Shown here: piece after piece, positions 8,567 through 14,389 of the stretch
Numbering within the stretch: the stretch's first letter is position 1
Layout: each line of letters begins with the position of its first letter
Source of the DNA: Flavobacterium sediminilitoris
GTDB lineage: Bacteria > Bacteroidota > Bacteroidia > Flavobacteriales > Flavobacteriaceae
NCBI RefSeq assembly: GCF_023008245.1
Contig: NZ_CP090145.1
Location: forward strand, 2,232,001-2,296,000
Reading direction: 5' to 3'
DNA length: 64,000 bases
Translations under genes and position numbers: made by a program
Notes under the pieces: model-generated
What the model was told of the DNA's origin: nothing
Database searches by the model: none
Seen by the model: only the letters and a program-made list of their open reading frames with translations

Positions 8567-8589
8567 TATTAATTCTAAAAATTACAATT

Positions 8590-8811
8590 ATGGGTAAAGC
8601 TTCTAAACAATTTGCAAATAAAATGATTCGATACCAGGAGAAAATGAAAATGGATATCGAAGACAATAAAGATGATCCAGATTTTATTGAAATGGTTAAA
8701 GCTATGGATCCTAAGAAATCATACAACATTAAAAAAAACGATACAGTACTTTTTTTAGGAAATAAGCTTCTAGGCTCAAAATGGAAAAGTATTTTTCAAA
8801 TTACCGAATAA
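8590..8811 (+). CDS. Small phage protein, unknown
   Basis: This 73-residue protein starts at the ATG at 8590 (MGKASKQFANKM). An upstream in-frame start at 8542 lies inside the terminator hairpin and is unlikely. It is basic at the N-terminus, with an acidic middle. I recognise no family. Confidence 0.6.
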   Translation: MGKASKQFANKMIRYQEKMKMDIEDNKDDPDFIEMVKAMDPKKSYNIKKNDTVLFLGNKLLGSKWKSIFQITE

Positions 8812-8870
8812 CAAAATAAATAGCAATGTGGCCAGAGCTATTATTTATTAATAATTAAAATGTAAACCTT

Positions 8871-8912
8871 ATGAAAACAAAACCGATTTTATTTAGTACA
8901 GAAATGGTGCAA
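8871..8912 (+). pseudogene. 5' end of a phage gene cut by the cassette array
   Basis: The frame opens MKTKPILFSTEMVQ, which I recognise as the start of a widespread phage protein family whose members usually continue with an Ala-Ile-Leu..Gly-Arg-Lys-Thr-x-Thr-Arg-Arg type segment. Here the frame runs straight into the first cassette after codon 14 (8910-8912) and stops at 8930. The rest of the gene is not found after the array. The family match is from memory. Confidence 0.55.
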
Positions 8913-8931
8913 TTATGTGGCGTTAATTAAA

Positions 8932-9099
8932 ATGGCAAAAGAACGATATTCCATAAGATTTGATAAAAAAACGAACCTTTATAATATTTTTTTATCGGGA
9001 TTTGTACCAATGTATTGTGCTACATACGACACACGGCAAGAGTGCGAGGAGCATATTAAAAACCAAAAAAAATATTATAAATCTCTTAATGCCACATAA
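8932..9099 (+). CDS. Cassette 1 protein, unknown
   Basis: This 55-residue basic protein (MAKERYSIRFDKKTNLYNI...) is the only gene of cassette 1. The ATG at 8932 is preferred to a GTG at 8917, which lies in the cassette core. The beta-strand pattern followed by a helix (YDTRQECEEHIKNQKKYYKSL) suggests a small compact fold like those of unknown cassette proteins. Its TAA stop (9097-9099) is part of the attC inverse core. Confidence 0.6.
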   Translation: MAKERYSIRFDKKTNLYNIFLSGFVPMYCATYDTRQECEEHIKNQKKYYKSLNAT

Positions 9100-9153
9100 C
9101 GGTGTGCATATGGCACGTATCCCGAAGGGTATGGGCTATATGCGATGTTGTAC
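9091..9153 (+). repeat. attC-like site 1 (end of cassette 1)
   Basis: The inverse core ACATAAC (9094-9100) and core GTTGTAC (9147-9153) flank an imperfect hairpin. Bases 9106-9123 pair with 9127-9143 through GCATAT..CCC/GGG..ATATGC, with one bulged T (9120), one mismatch (9115/9134) and a GAA loop. Bulged bases on one strand are typical of attC sites. Confidence 0.75.
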
Positions 9154-9190
9154 ATCTGTATGGCGGACTTAACCCACAAACTTTGATTAA

Positions 9191-10357
9191 ATGAACGACA
9201 GTAGTAATAATATTTTTTTGAGCGATGGCAAAAATGCCGCCACAAGCGGCAAACTAACTCACGGCTCTTTGTTTAGCGGAATAGGTGGATTTGACCTTGC
9301 GGCTGAATGGATGGGCTGGGAGAATGTATTTCATTGTGAATGGAATGAGTTTGGCCAACGAATACTCAAATACTACTGGCCTAAAGCAATATCTTATGAA
9401 GACATTACCAAAACAGACTTCTCTATTCACAGAGGAAAAATCGACATACTTACAGGAGGATTCCCCTGCCAACCGTATTCATCAGCAGGTAAAAGACTTG
9501 GTAAGGAAGACGATAGACATCTCTGGCCGGAAATGCTTAGAGCAATTCGAGAGATTCAGCCCAAGTACATCGTGGGAGAGAATGTTTATGGACTCACTAA
9601 TTGGAATGGGGGATTGGTTTTCAACGAGGTGCAAGTTGACTTGGAAAATGAAGGGTACAAAGTACAACCGTGTATTCTTCCAGCTTGTGCCGTCAACGCT
9701 CCCCATCGAAGAGATAGAGTTTGGTTTGTGGCCTACTCCGACAAGTGTACAGCGGGACCACCCCGAACGAGTGGAGAAACTGAAAGCGACTGGGGCAAAA
9801 ACAATGATGAGCAGAGCAGCAGGAGAAAACAGACCGAACAGCGTACTGGATGCAGCAATGTTTTACGGTCTGATACAGACGCCAACCACAATAGAACGAG
9901 CCGAACCGCCCGAAAAAATGAGAGAACGAGCGGAGAAAAACGGCTACAAGAACGGAACGAAGTACAACAGCTTAAAAAGCCAAATACTTTACGACCCGAA
10001 AATCCAGAGCTTTCTACCAACACCGAACACAAGCGACAACAGGAACAGGGGCAACCCGAACGACCCTTGCATACAAAAGAGAATAGAGAATGGAAAGCAA
10101 GTTGGGCTTACGATGATGGTAGATGGCCAACTCAATCCCCAATTTGTAGCGGAGATGATGGGCTTTCCAACCAACTGGACGGAATTACCTTTCCAAAATG
10201 GAGGCAGGAATCAATAAAGGCTTACGGGAATGCGATTGTACCGCAAGTGGCCTATCAGATATTCAAAGCTCTAATGATTACGGAATCAAAAGCGAGGGAA
10301 GAAAAAAATATTATTACGGGCGATATGGACGAACCTATCCAAAAGACGGGAACTTAG
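9191..10357 (+). CDS. dcm: C5-cytosine DNA methyltransferase (cassette 2)
   Basis: The 388-residue enzyme carries the classic m5C motifs in order: FSGIGGFDLA (28-37, AdoMet), GGFPCQPYS with catalytic Cys93, GENV (129-132), PHRRDRVWFVA, and GNAIVPQVAYQI near the C-terminus. It methylates C5 of cytosine. A polar, low-complexity stretch of about 130 residues (about 180-310) lies where the target-recognition region would be. A second frame is open under most of the gene. It is the only gene of cassette 2 and has higher G+C than neighbours. No restriction nuclease is adjacent, so it may be an orphan protective methylase. Confidence 0.9.
   Translation: MNDSSNNIFLSDGKNAATSGKLTHGSLFSGIGGFDLAAEWMGWENVFHCEWNEFGQRILKYYWPKAISYEDITKTDFSIHRGKIDILTGGFPCQPYSSAGKRLGKEDDRHLWPEMLRAIREIQPKYIVGENVYGLTNWNGGLVFNEVQVDLENEGYKVQPCILPACAVNAPHRRDRVWFVAYSDKCTAGPPRTSGETESDWGKNNDEQSSRRKQTEQRTGCSNVLRSDTDANHNRTSRTARKNERTSGEKRLQERNEVQQLKKPNTLRPENPELSTNTEHKRQQEQGQPERPLHTKENREWKASWAYDDGRWPTQSPICSGDDGLSNQLDGITFPKWRQESIKAYGNAIVPQVAYQIFKALMITESKAREEKNIITGDMDEPIQKTGT
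9285..10217 (+). CDS. Overlapping +1-frame protein inside the methyltransferase gene
   Basis: A 310-codon frame, one base off from the methyltransferase, is open across 80% of it. From about residue 95 it reads STSWERMFMDSL, LTWKMKGTKYNRVFFQL, FGLWPTPTS, several LPTPNTSD-like repeats, and LNPQFVAEMMGFPTNWTEL near the end. To my recollection these match a protein type found with phage cytosine methyltransferases. The first 90 residues look less convincing, so the true start may be internal. The two products would share the DNA. Expression is not shown. Confidence 0.5.
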   Translation: MDLTLRLNGWAGRMYFIVNGMSLANEYSNTTGLKQYLMKTLPKQTSLFTEEKSTYLQEDSPANRIHQQVKDLVRKTIDISGRKCLEQFERFSPSTSWERMFMDSLIGMGDWFSTRCKLTWKMKGTKYNRVFFQLVPSTLPIEEIEFGLWPTPTSVQRDHPERVEKLKATGAKTMMSRAAGENRPNSVLDAAMFYGLIQTPTTIERAEPPEKMRERAEKNGYKNGTKYNSLKSQILYDPKIQSFLPTPNTSDNRNRGNPNDPCIQKRIENGKQVGLTMMVDGQLNPQFVAEMMGFPTNWTELPFQNGGRNQ

Positions 10358-10366
10358 CCATATTGT

Positions 10367-10475
10367 GTACAACGTGACGCAACTATGCGTGGTTTTTCGG
10401 ATAGGTATAAAACCATATTCCGGATAAGCCCAAATTAAACACAATGCCGAAAATCCCGCATAATTGCTGTTATGC
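10367..10475 (+). repeat. attC-like site 2 (end of cassette 2)
   Basis: The inverse core GTACAAC (10367-10373) and core GTTATGC (10469-10475) flank a long stem. Bases 10379-10400 pair with 10447-10467 (GCAA, TATGCG, GG and TTTTCGG against their complements) with one bulged T (10390) and two mismatches. A 46-nt variable terminal loop (10401-10446) closes it. Confidence 0.8.
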
Positions 10476-10500
10476 GTTCGGCTTTTTAACACCAAACAAA

Positions 10501-10740
10501 ATGGATTTACAAATTATCTATTCGCTTTTTAGCGATTCAATTAAAAAACAATTGAAAAATCACGGTTTAAAATTCGACAAAGAAGAGGTTAAACTTATTC
10601 AAGAACTTTCTTTTGCAAATATGAATTTACAATTTCACAAAATTATTTCAGAAACGGAAGCTGAAGAAATTCATAAAAAAATACACAAGCGACTTCTTAA
10701 ACATATTGATAAGCATAATGTTGCTCAAGCTGACGCATAA
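10501..10740 (+). CDS. Cassette 3 protein, unknown
   Basis: This 79-residue, mostly helical protein (MDLQIIYSLFSDSIKKQLKNHG...) has a His/Lys-rich C-terminal half (HKKIHKRLLKHIDKH). The ATG at 10501 is 31 bp after the cassette start; upstream in-frame codons fall in attC site 2. Its TAA stop overlaps the inverse core of attC site 3. Function is unknown. Confidence 0.6.
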   Translation: MDLQIIYSLFSDSIKKQLKNHGLKFDKEEVKLIQELSFANMNLQFHKIISETEAEEIHKKIHKRLLKHIDKHNVAQADA

Positions 10741-10831
10741 CGGATTACGGCTATGAATTGTTGCCGATTAAAACACAATTCTAATTAAGCACAAGCCACA
10801 GTTAGGCAATAATTTATAGCCTTTGTTATGT
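10735..10831 (+). repeat. attC-like site 3 (end of cassette 3)
   Basis: The inverse core GCATAAC (10735-10741) and core GTTATGT (10825-10831) flank a 17-pair stem: GGCTATGAATTGTTGCC (10749-10765) pairs with 10805-10821, only two pairs being G-T. The terminal loop is 39 nt. Confidence 0.8.
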
Positions 10832-10858
10832 GGCGAAGCGAACTGTTAATTTTTTATT

Positions 10859-11227
10859 ATGATATACTCAATGCCTATCGAAAAATTTCCCAATACGGAA
10901 CAATATTTAGAATGCCATACTTACCAAGACGAAAATGACTTTGACTGGAAAATAGCGAGGGTTCAAAATGGTTTTTTTGTAGCTTATTTTGGCGACTCTT
11001 ACTTTAAAGACAAGTACTTTGATTTAGAAGTAAACGGACAAAGCAAATTATTACTAAACTCTGGATGCTTTTTTATACAATGTACAGACTTTGAAACTTT
11101 TTACGAATTTAGAACCATTTTGAAAGAGGGATGGACTGATGATATATGGGAAAGTATTGGGGAATTTTTAAGCGAAAGGTTAGCAAATGATGACGGGCTT
11201 ATGGAATGCGAAATCGTAAAAAATTAA
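10859..11227 (+). CDS. Cassette 4 protein, unknown
   Basis: This 122-residue acidic protein has alternating beta and helix segments (DWKIARVQNGFFVAYFGDS, FIQCTDFETFYEFRTIL). I recognise no family. It lies 28 bp after the cassette start and ends just before an inverse core at 11232. Its size and orphan nature resemble typical integron cassette products. Confidence 0.6.
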   Translation: MIYSMPIEKFPNTEQYLECHTYQDENDFDWKIARVQNGFFVAYFGDSYFKDKYFDLEVNGQSKLLLNSGCFFIQCTDFETFYEFRTILKEGWTDDIWESIGEFLSERLANDDGLMECEIVKN

Positions 11228-11231
11228 TTGC

Positions 11232-11262
11232 ACATAACTACTATATGTAAAAATCGTATGTA
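11232..11262 (+). repeat. Partial attC-like site at the array end
   Basis: The inverse core ACATAAC (11232-11238) matches the leading core of cassette 4, but no clear GTTRTRY core or long stem follows; only ACATA/TATGT (11232-11236 with 11244-11248) can pair. The site looks truncated, at the junction with the recombinase gene. Confidence 0.5.
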
Positions 11263-11290
11263 AAGACCAACAAACTTAATACCTAAGCCT

Positions 11291-12094
11291 ATGAATATCG
11301 GAAAGTATGTACAAATGTATTCCGAAGATTTGAAGTTGAAAAACTATGCTAAGAATACGATTGAAAACTATTGTAGCCAAGTAAGATTATTTTTGGAACA
11401 TTTTAATAATGTGGCTACAAAGCCTTCTGAAATATCAGAAAAACAAATAAAAGAATGGTTACTTTTGTCTAAATCAATTAACGGCAGAAAACATAGAATT
11501 TCTGCTGTTAAATTGTTTTATAAATTAACAGGTAAGCAACCTTTAAAATTTAAGCATATTGAATATCCAAGATCAGAAAAAAAACTTCCAAAAATAATAG
11601 ATAAAGATTTTCTACTGTATAAAATTTCAAAAATTCAAAATAAAAAACATAAAGCAATTATTTCTTTAGCTTATTCAACAGGAATGAGAGTTTCAGAAGT
11701 TTGTAATTTACTTCTTGAAGATATCGATAGCAAAAGAATGATTATTAATATTCGCCAATCTAAAGGAAGGAAAGATAGAATTGTAGCTTTGTCTGAAAAT
11801 ATTTTGGAAATACTTCGAGAATATTTTAAAGAATTCAAACCAAAAGAATATTTATTTAACGGACAATTCAATTTAAAGTATTCTCAAACAAGTTGCAATC
11901 AAATTGTGAAGAAGTATCTTGGTAAAGAATATCATTTTCATTTGCTTCGACATTCTAATGCAACTGCACTATTAGAAGCAGGAACAGACATTAGAATTAT
12001 CCAGAAGCATCTTGGGCATTCTAGTAGCAAAACAACTGAAATATACACCCATGTAAGTACTAATATCATTCAAAGAATGTCTTTACCAATATAA
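11291..12094 (+). CDS. Tyrosine recombinase next to the cassette array
   Basis: The 267-residue recombinase has an N-terminal SAM-like core-binding domain (about 1-85) and a catalytic domain with Arg133 (GMRVSEV), Lys158 (QSKGRKDR), His217 and Arg220 (HLLRH), His243 (LGHSS) and nucleophile Tyr252. All six catalytic positions are present. It resembles compact XerC/D-like enzymes. The extra IntI-specific segment between the Lys and His-x-x-Arg motifs is absent (only about 55 residues there). It is co-directional with the cassettes and starts 52 bp after the last inverse core. It is distinct from the phage integrase at 38732. Confidence 0.85.
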   Translation: MNIGKYVQMYSEDLKLKNYAKNTIENYCSQVRLFLEHFNNVATKPSEISEKQIKEWLLLSKSINGRKHRISAVKLFYKLTGKQPLKFKHIEYPRSEKKLPKIIDKDFLLYKISKIQNKKHKAIISLAYSTGMRVSEVCNLLLEDIDSKRMIINIRQSKGRKDRIVALSENILEILREYFKEFKPKEYLFNGQFNLKYSQTSCNQIVKKYLGKEYHFHLLRHSNATALLEAGTDIRIIQKHLGHSSSKTTEIYTHVSTNIIQRMSLPI

Positions 12095-12158
12095 TATTTA
12101 TATAAAAATGTTAAATTTTAGTGTAGAACATCGATTTTCTTAAAAATACTTTTTTAAT

Positions 12159-12180
12159 GATAGTAAATTTACTATCTTTG
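12159..12180 (+). promoter_or_regulatory. hicAB promoter with palindromic operator
   Basis: A perfect 18-bp palindrome GATAGTAAATTTACTATC (12159-12176) overlaps the -7 box TATCTTTG (12173-12180), 27 bp before the hicA start. This fits autorepression by HicB or the HicAB complex. Confidence 0.75.
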
Positions 12181-12206
12181 AAAAGTCAAATAATAACAAC
12201 GTTCTT

Positions 12207-12386
12207 ATGAAATACAATGAGTTTTTTAAGTTAGCCAAGCGCAACGGTTGGCAACTGCTACGACAGGGCAAAGGAAGCCATGAGATTTGGATTAAAGAAA
12301 TCAAAACAGTAGTAATTCCTAATCACGGGTCAAAAGAAATGCCCACAGGACTAGAAAAAAGTTTAAGAAAAGAAATGGGGTTGTAA
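12207..12386 (+). CDS. hicA: HicA-family mRNA interferase toxin
   Basis: The 59-residue protein matches HicA: a dsRNA-binding-like fold with KRNGWQLLRQGKGSHEIW (catalytic His in the GSH motif, about residue 25) and VVIPNHGSKEMPTGLEKSLRKEMG. HicA cleaves mRNA when free of HicB. It lies 36 bp before hicB behind a palindromic promoter. The pair could stabilise the prophage or give defence by growth arrest. Confidence 0.88.
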   Translation: MKYNEFFKLAKRNGWQLLRQGKGSHEIWIKEIKTVVIPNHGSKEMPTGLEKSLRKEMGL

Positions 12387-12422
12387 AACCTCATTTCTTA
12401 AACAATTAAAAATTAAAAAATA

Positions 12423-12812
12423 ATGAATGAAATAAAAATTATAATCGAAAAAAGTAAAGATTCATTTGGAGCTTATTCAGAAAATGTACCTGGTATTTTT
12501 GGAGCTGGAGACACAGCTGAAGAATGTAAACAATCTATTTTGGATGCTGTTGAAACTTTAAAAGGCTTAAAAGCTTGTCCTAAAGAATTATTAGGAGATT
12601 ATGTTATCAGTTATCGATTCGATACAATCTCTCTTTTAAATTACTACAAAGGAATTTTTACTAATTCGGCATTAGAAAAAATGACAGGGATTAATCAGAA
12701 ACAGATACAACATTACACAACTGGACATAGAAAGCCACGACCTGAACAACGTAAAAAAATAGAAAAGGCTTTTCACTCTTTAGGTCATGAACTTTTAGCT
12801 GTAGAACTATAG
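12423..12812 (+). CDS. hicB: HicB-family antitoxin
   Basis: The 129-residue antitoxin has the partial RNase H-like HicB fold (IIIEKSKDSFGAYSENVPGIFGAGDTAEE) followed by a C-terminal helix-turn-helix (about 75-120: NSALEKMTGINQKQIQHYTTG). It neutralises HicA and probably represses the operon through the palindrome at 12159-12176. A strong terminator follows 32 bp downstream, so hicAB is an isolated two-gene unit inside the prophage. Confidence 0.9.
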   Translation: MNEIKIIIEKSKDSFGAYSENVPGIFGAGDTAEECKQSILDAVETLKGLKACPKELLGDYVISYRFDTISLLNYYKGIFTNSALEKMTGINQKQIQHYTTGHRKPRPEQRKKIEKAFHSLGHELLAVEL

Positions 12813-12844
12813 TTATTATTTGACGTTATAACTTTTTACAGCAA

Positions 12845-12867
12845 CCACTCTTCGGAGTGGTTTTTTT
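12845..12867 (+). terminator. Terminator of hicAB
   Basis: Stem CCACTC/GAGTGG (12845-12850 with 12855-12860) with a TTCG tetraloop, followed by T7. Confidence 0.9.
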
Positions 12868-12911
12868 ATTTATAATGTTATGTATACTTATTTAACATCA
12901 TTATTCCCCAG

Positions 12912-13216
12912 ACCCCTATATTTTAAAAAAAATTTGCAAATTTTTTTTTTAGCATAAAAATAAGGGGTTTTTGCTCCACAAGTTCCACAATTCCACAATT
13001 AGTATTCTATAATAGATATAATATATTGTATATATTTAATAATCAAAGTATTAAGTAATAAAATGACTTGTGGAACTTTTTGAAAAAAACGTGGACTTTT
13101 TGTGGAACTTGTGGAGCTTTTTTTTTAAGTTCCTACAAAAAATTAATGTTTCCACAAGTTCCAACGCTTTTCGGAACTTTAAAACGTTGATTTTCAGTGT
13201 TGTGGAACTTTGGAAC
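12912..13216. other. Iteron-rich region, candidate phage replication origin
   Basis: The gene-free 12868-13317 stretch holds about a dozen copies of a 9-mer close to TTGTGGAAC or its complement. Examples: 12982, 12990, 13148 (reverse); 13068, 13100, 13109, 13200, 13209 (forward). An 18-bp perfect inverted repeat (12973-12990 with 13100-13117) flanks an AT-only core of about 45 bp. A long hairpin closed by ACCCCT/AGGGGT (12912-12917 with 12963-12968) lies to the left. The 9-mer shares the TCCACA part of DnaA boxes. I see no ORF here. A regulatory cluster is the main alternative. Confidence 0.5.
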
Positions 13217-13317
13217 TATTTTTTTTAAAATTAGCTAACATATTTGATTTTTTTACAAACTTTTTTGTTTGTAAATCAGTTAAAAATTGGTATTTTTACT
13301 ATTAATATATTGAAAAT

Positions 13318-13773
13318 ATGATAGTTATCAATATTCCTGTAAAAGTTCATGTAAAAAAATACCTTGTAAAGAGGTATGGTTCTAAACATACCATTACAAA
13401 AAAAAGCTTTATTGGCTTATTTATTTTAGAGCTTTTAGAAAGAAAAGTTGAACCACATATGAAAAACACTTCGAAAGAGTGTTCTTATGATATTGAGGTC
13501 TCAGAATTTTATTTTAATAAACGTGGCTTTTATGTGGATCATGTAAAACTTAAATTCTTAGGTATTTGTTTAGAAAAATTATTTTTGGAGGATTTTTTCA
13601 ATTTTATAGATTTAGAAATGCGCAAAGAAAACGCAAATGCTAGAAAATCAATTAAGTTTTTTCTTTCAATTAATGATATTCAAGAAGATGAACTTAAACT
13701 GGAAAGTATATACAGAAGTTACCAACGATATTCTAACGAGAATATTAAAAATAAAAAAATAGTAAAAATATAG
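13318..13773 (+). CDS. Phage protein, unknown; next to origin-like region
   Basis: This 151-residue basic protein begins MIVINIPVKVHVKKYLVKRYG. Related N-termini occur, as far as I recall, in conserved proteins of Bacteroidota prophages and conjugative elements, but I cannot assign a function. It lies directly right of the iteron cluster, so an origin-binding role is possible. Start is ATG at 13318. Confidence 0.65.
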   Translation: MIVINIPVKVHVKKYLVKRYGSKHTITKKSFIGLFILELLERKVEPHMKNTSKECSYDIEVSEFYFNKRGFYVDHVKLKFLGICLEKLFLEDFFNFIDLEMRKENANARKSIKFFLSINDIQEDELKLESIYRSYQRYSNENIKNKKIVKI

Positions 13774-13848
13774 TTTGAAAATAACGTTAAGCCTTGTTAT
13801 TGTTGGCTTTAAAAAACGACAGTTTTATAAAAATAATTCAAAATAATT

Positions 13849-14313
13849 ATGACATTTGATTGCAAAGAAATATTAGGTGGTTTTGCTGAGATTGATTTCT
13901 ACTTGCTTACTGAAGTAAGTAACTTTCCCAGAATACTTACAGACCAAAATTCGAATCAATTGGTTTTTACACCAGAAGAATTTTCAGTTGATGCCAGTAT
14001 TAAACCAGATAGCATTTCGGTAAACGTAAATAAGAAACAAGGTGCTTCTGGAATAATCCATCAAATTACTATTAAGATGGAATTCTTTACCAGAAGTGAA
14101 GCATTGGAACAACTACTGGAACAATATGAGAAGTTACCAGGAATCGTTCACGCAAAACTGAATACTAATTTCCAAAAAATTTATGGATCTGATTTAGAAC
14201 CTTTATATTTAGTTTATGAAGTAAACGATGGCAAAAAAATTGATGATGATGCCGTTACAACCATAGAAATAAAAGGAGAAACCGCAAAAAGACCAGTGTT
14301 TTACACGGTTTAA
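13849..14313 (+). CDS. Probable minor structural phage protein
   Basis: This 154-residue acidic, beta-rich protein lies at the left end of the head gene cluster, before the protease. I recognise no domain. Its length, composition and place suggest a head or connector component. Upstream, AAGCC/GGCTT (13789-13809) can form a small hairpin, but no T-run follows. Confidence 0.5.
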   Translation: MTFDCKEILGGFAEIDFYLLTEVSNFPRILTDQNSNQLVFTPEEFSVDASIKPDSISVNVNKKQGASGIIHQITIKMEFFTRSEALEQLLEQYEKLPGIVHAKLNTNFQKIYGSDLEPLYLVYEVNDGKKIDDDAVTTIEIKGETAKRPVFYTV

Positions 14314-14318
14314 AAAAA

Positions 14319-14330
14319 CTGTCCTATTTT
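14319..14330 (+). promoter_or_regulatory. Late motif CTGTCCTATTTT, copy 1
   Basis: CTGTCCTATTTT lies 71 bp before the protease ATG. It is one of five copies in the prophage, all in front of late transcription units. Possible role: late promoter element or activator site. Confidence 0.5.
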
Positions 14331-14348
14331 AATTATAGGCATTCTTAT

Positions 14349-14386
14349 AATATTGTATTGTGAAATAATAGTAACAATACAATATT
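14349..14386 (+). promoter_or_regulatory. 13-bp inverted repeat at the protease start codon
   Basis: AATATTGTATTGT (14349-14361) pairs perfectly with 14374-14386 across a 12-nt loop and is followed by TTTT and ATG at 14390. It could be an operator, or an RNA hairpin that blocks the start or terminates transcription. Confidence 0.55.
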
Positions 14387-14389
14387 TTT

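Larger units (their letters stand above)
8913..11238 (+). mobile_element. Integron-like gene cassette array (four cassettes)
   Basis: Four consecutive units each carry one gene on the plus strand and end in an attC-like site. The cassettes run from about 8913, 9148, 10470 and 10826. In each, the leading core (TTATGTG, TTGTAC, TTATGCG, TTATGTG) is the complement of the inverse core at its own 3' end (CACATAAC-type, GTACAAC, CGCATAAC, CACATAAC). This is the signature of cassettes that were once circular. Neighbouring phage genes have no such sites. The cytosine methyltransferase cassette is visibly richer in G+C than the phage around it. Confidence 0.8.

Noticed and set aside
8542..8589. Longer start for the 8590 gene
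   Set aside because: These codons fall in the terminator hairpin.
9733..10174. Minus-strand frames opposite the methyltransferase
   Set aside because: Explained by the G+C-richer cassette, with no start context or family-like features.
10444..10740. Longer start for the cassette 3 gene
   Set aside because: The extra 19 codons lie within attC-like site 2, so the ATG at 10501 is preferred.
11291..12094. Recombinase as a tail-fibre DNA invertase
   Set aside because: No inverted repeats flank a fibre gene; the fibre-like gene is 13 kb away.
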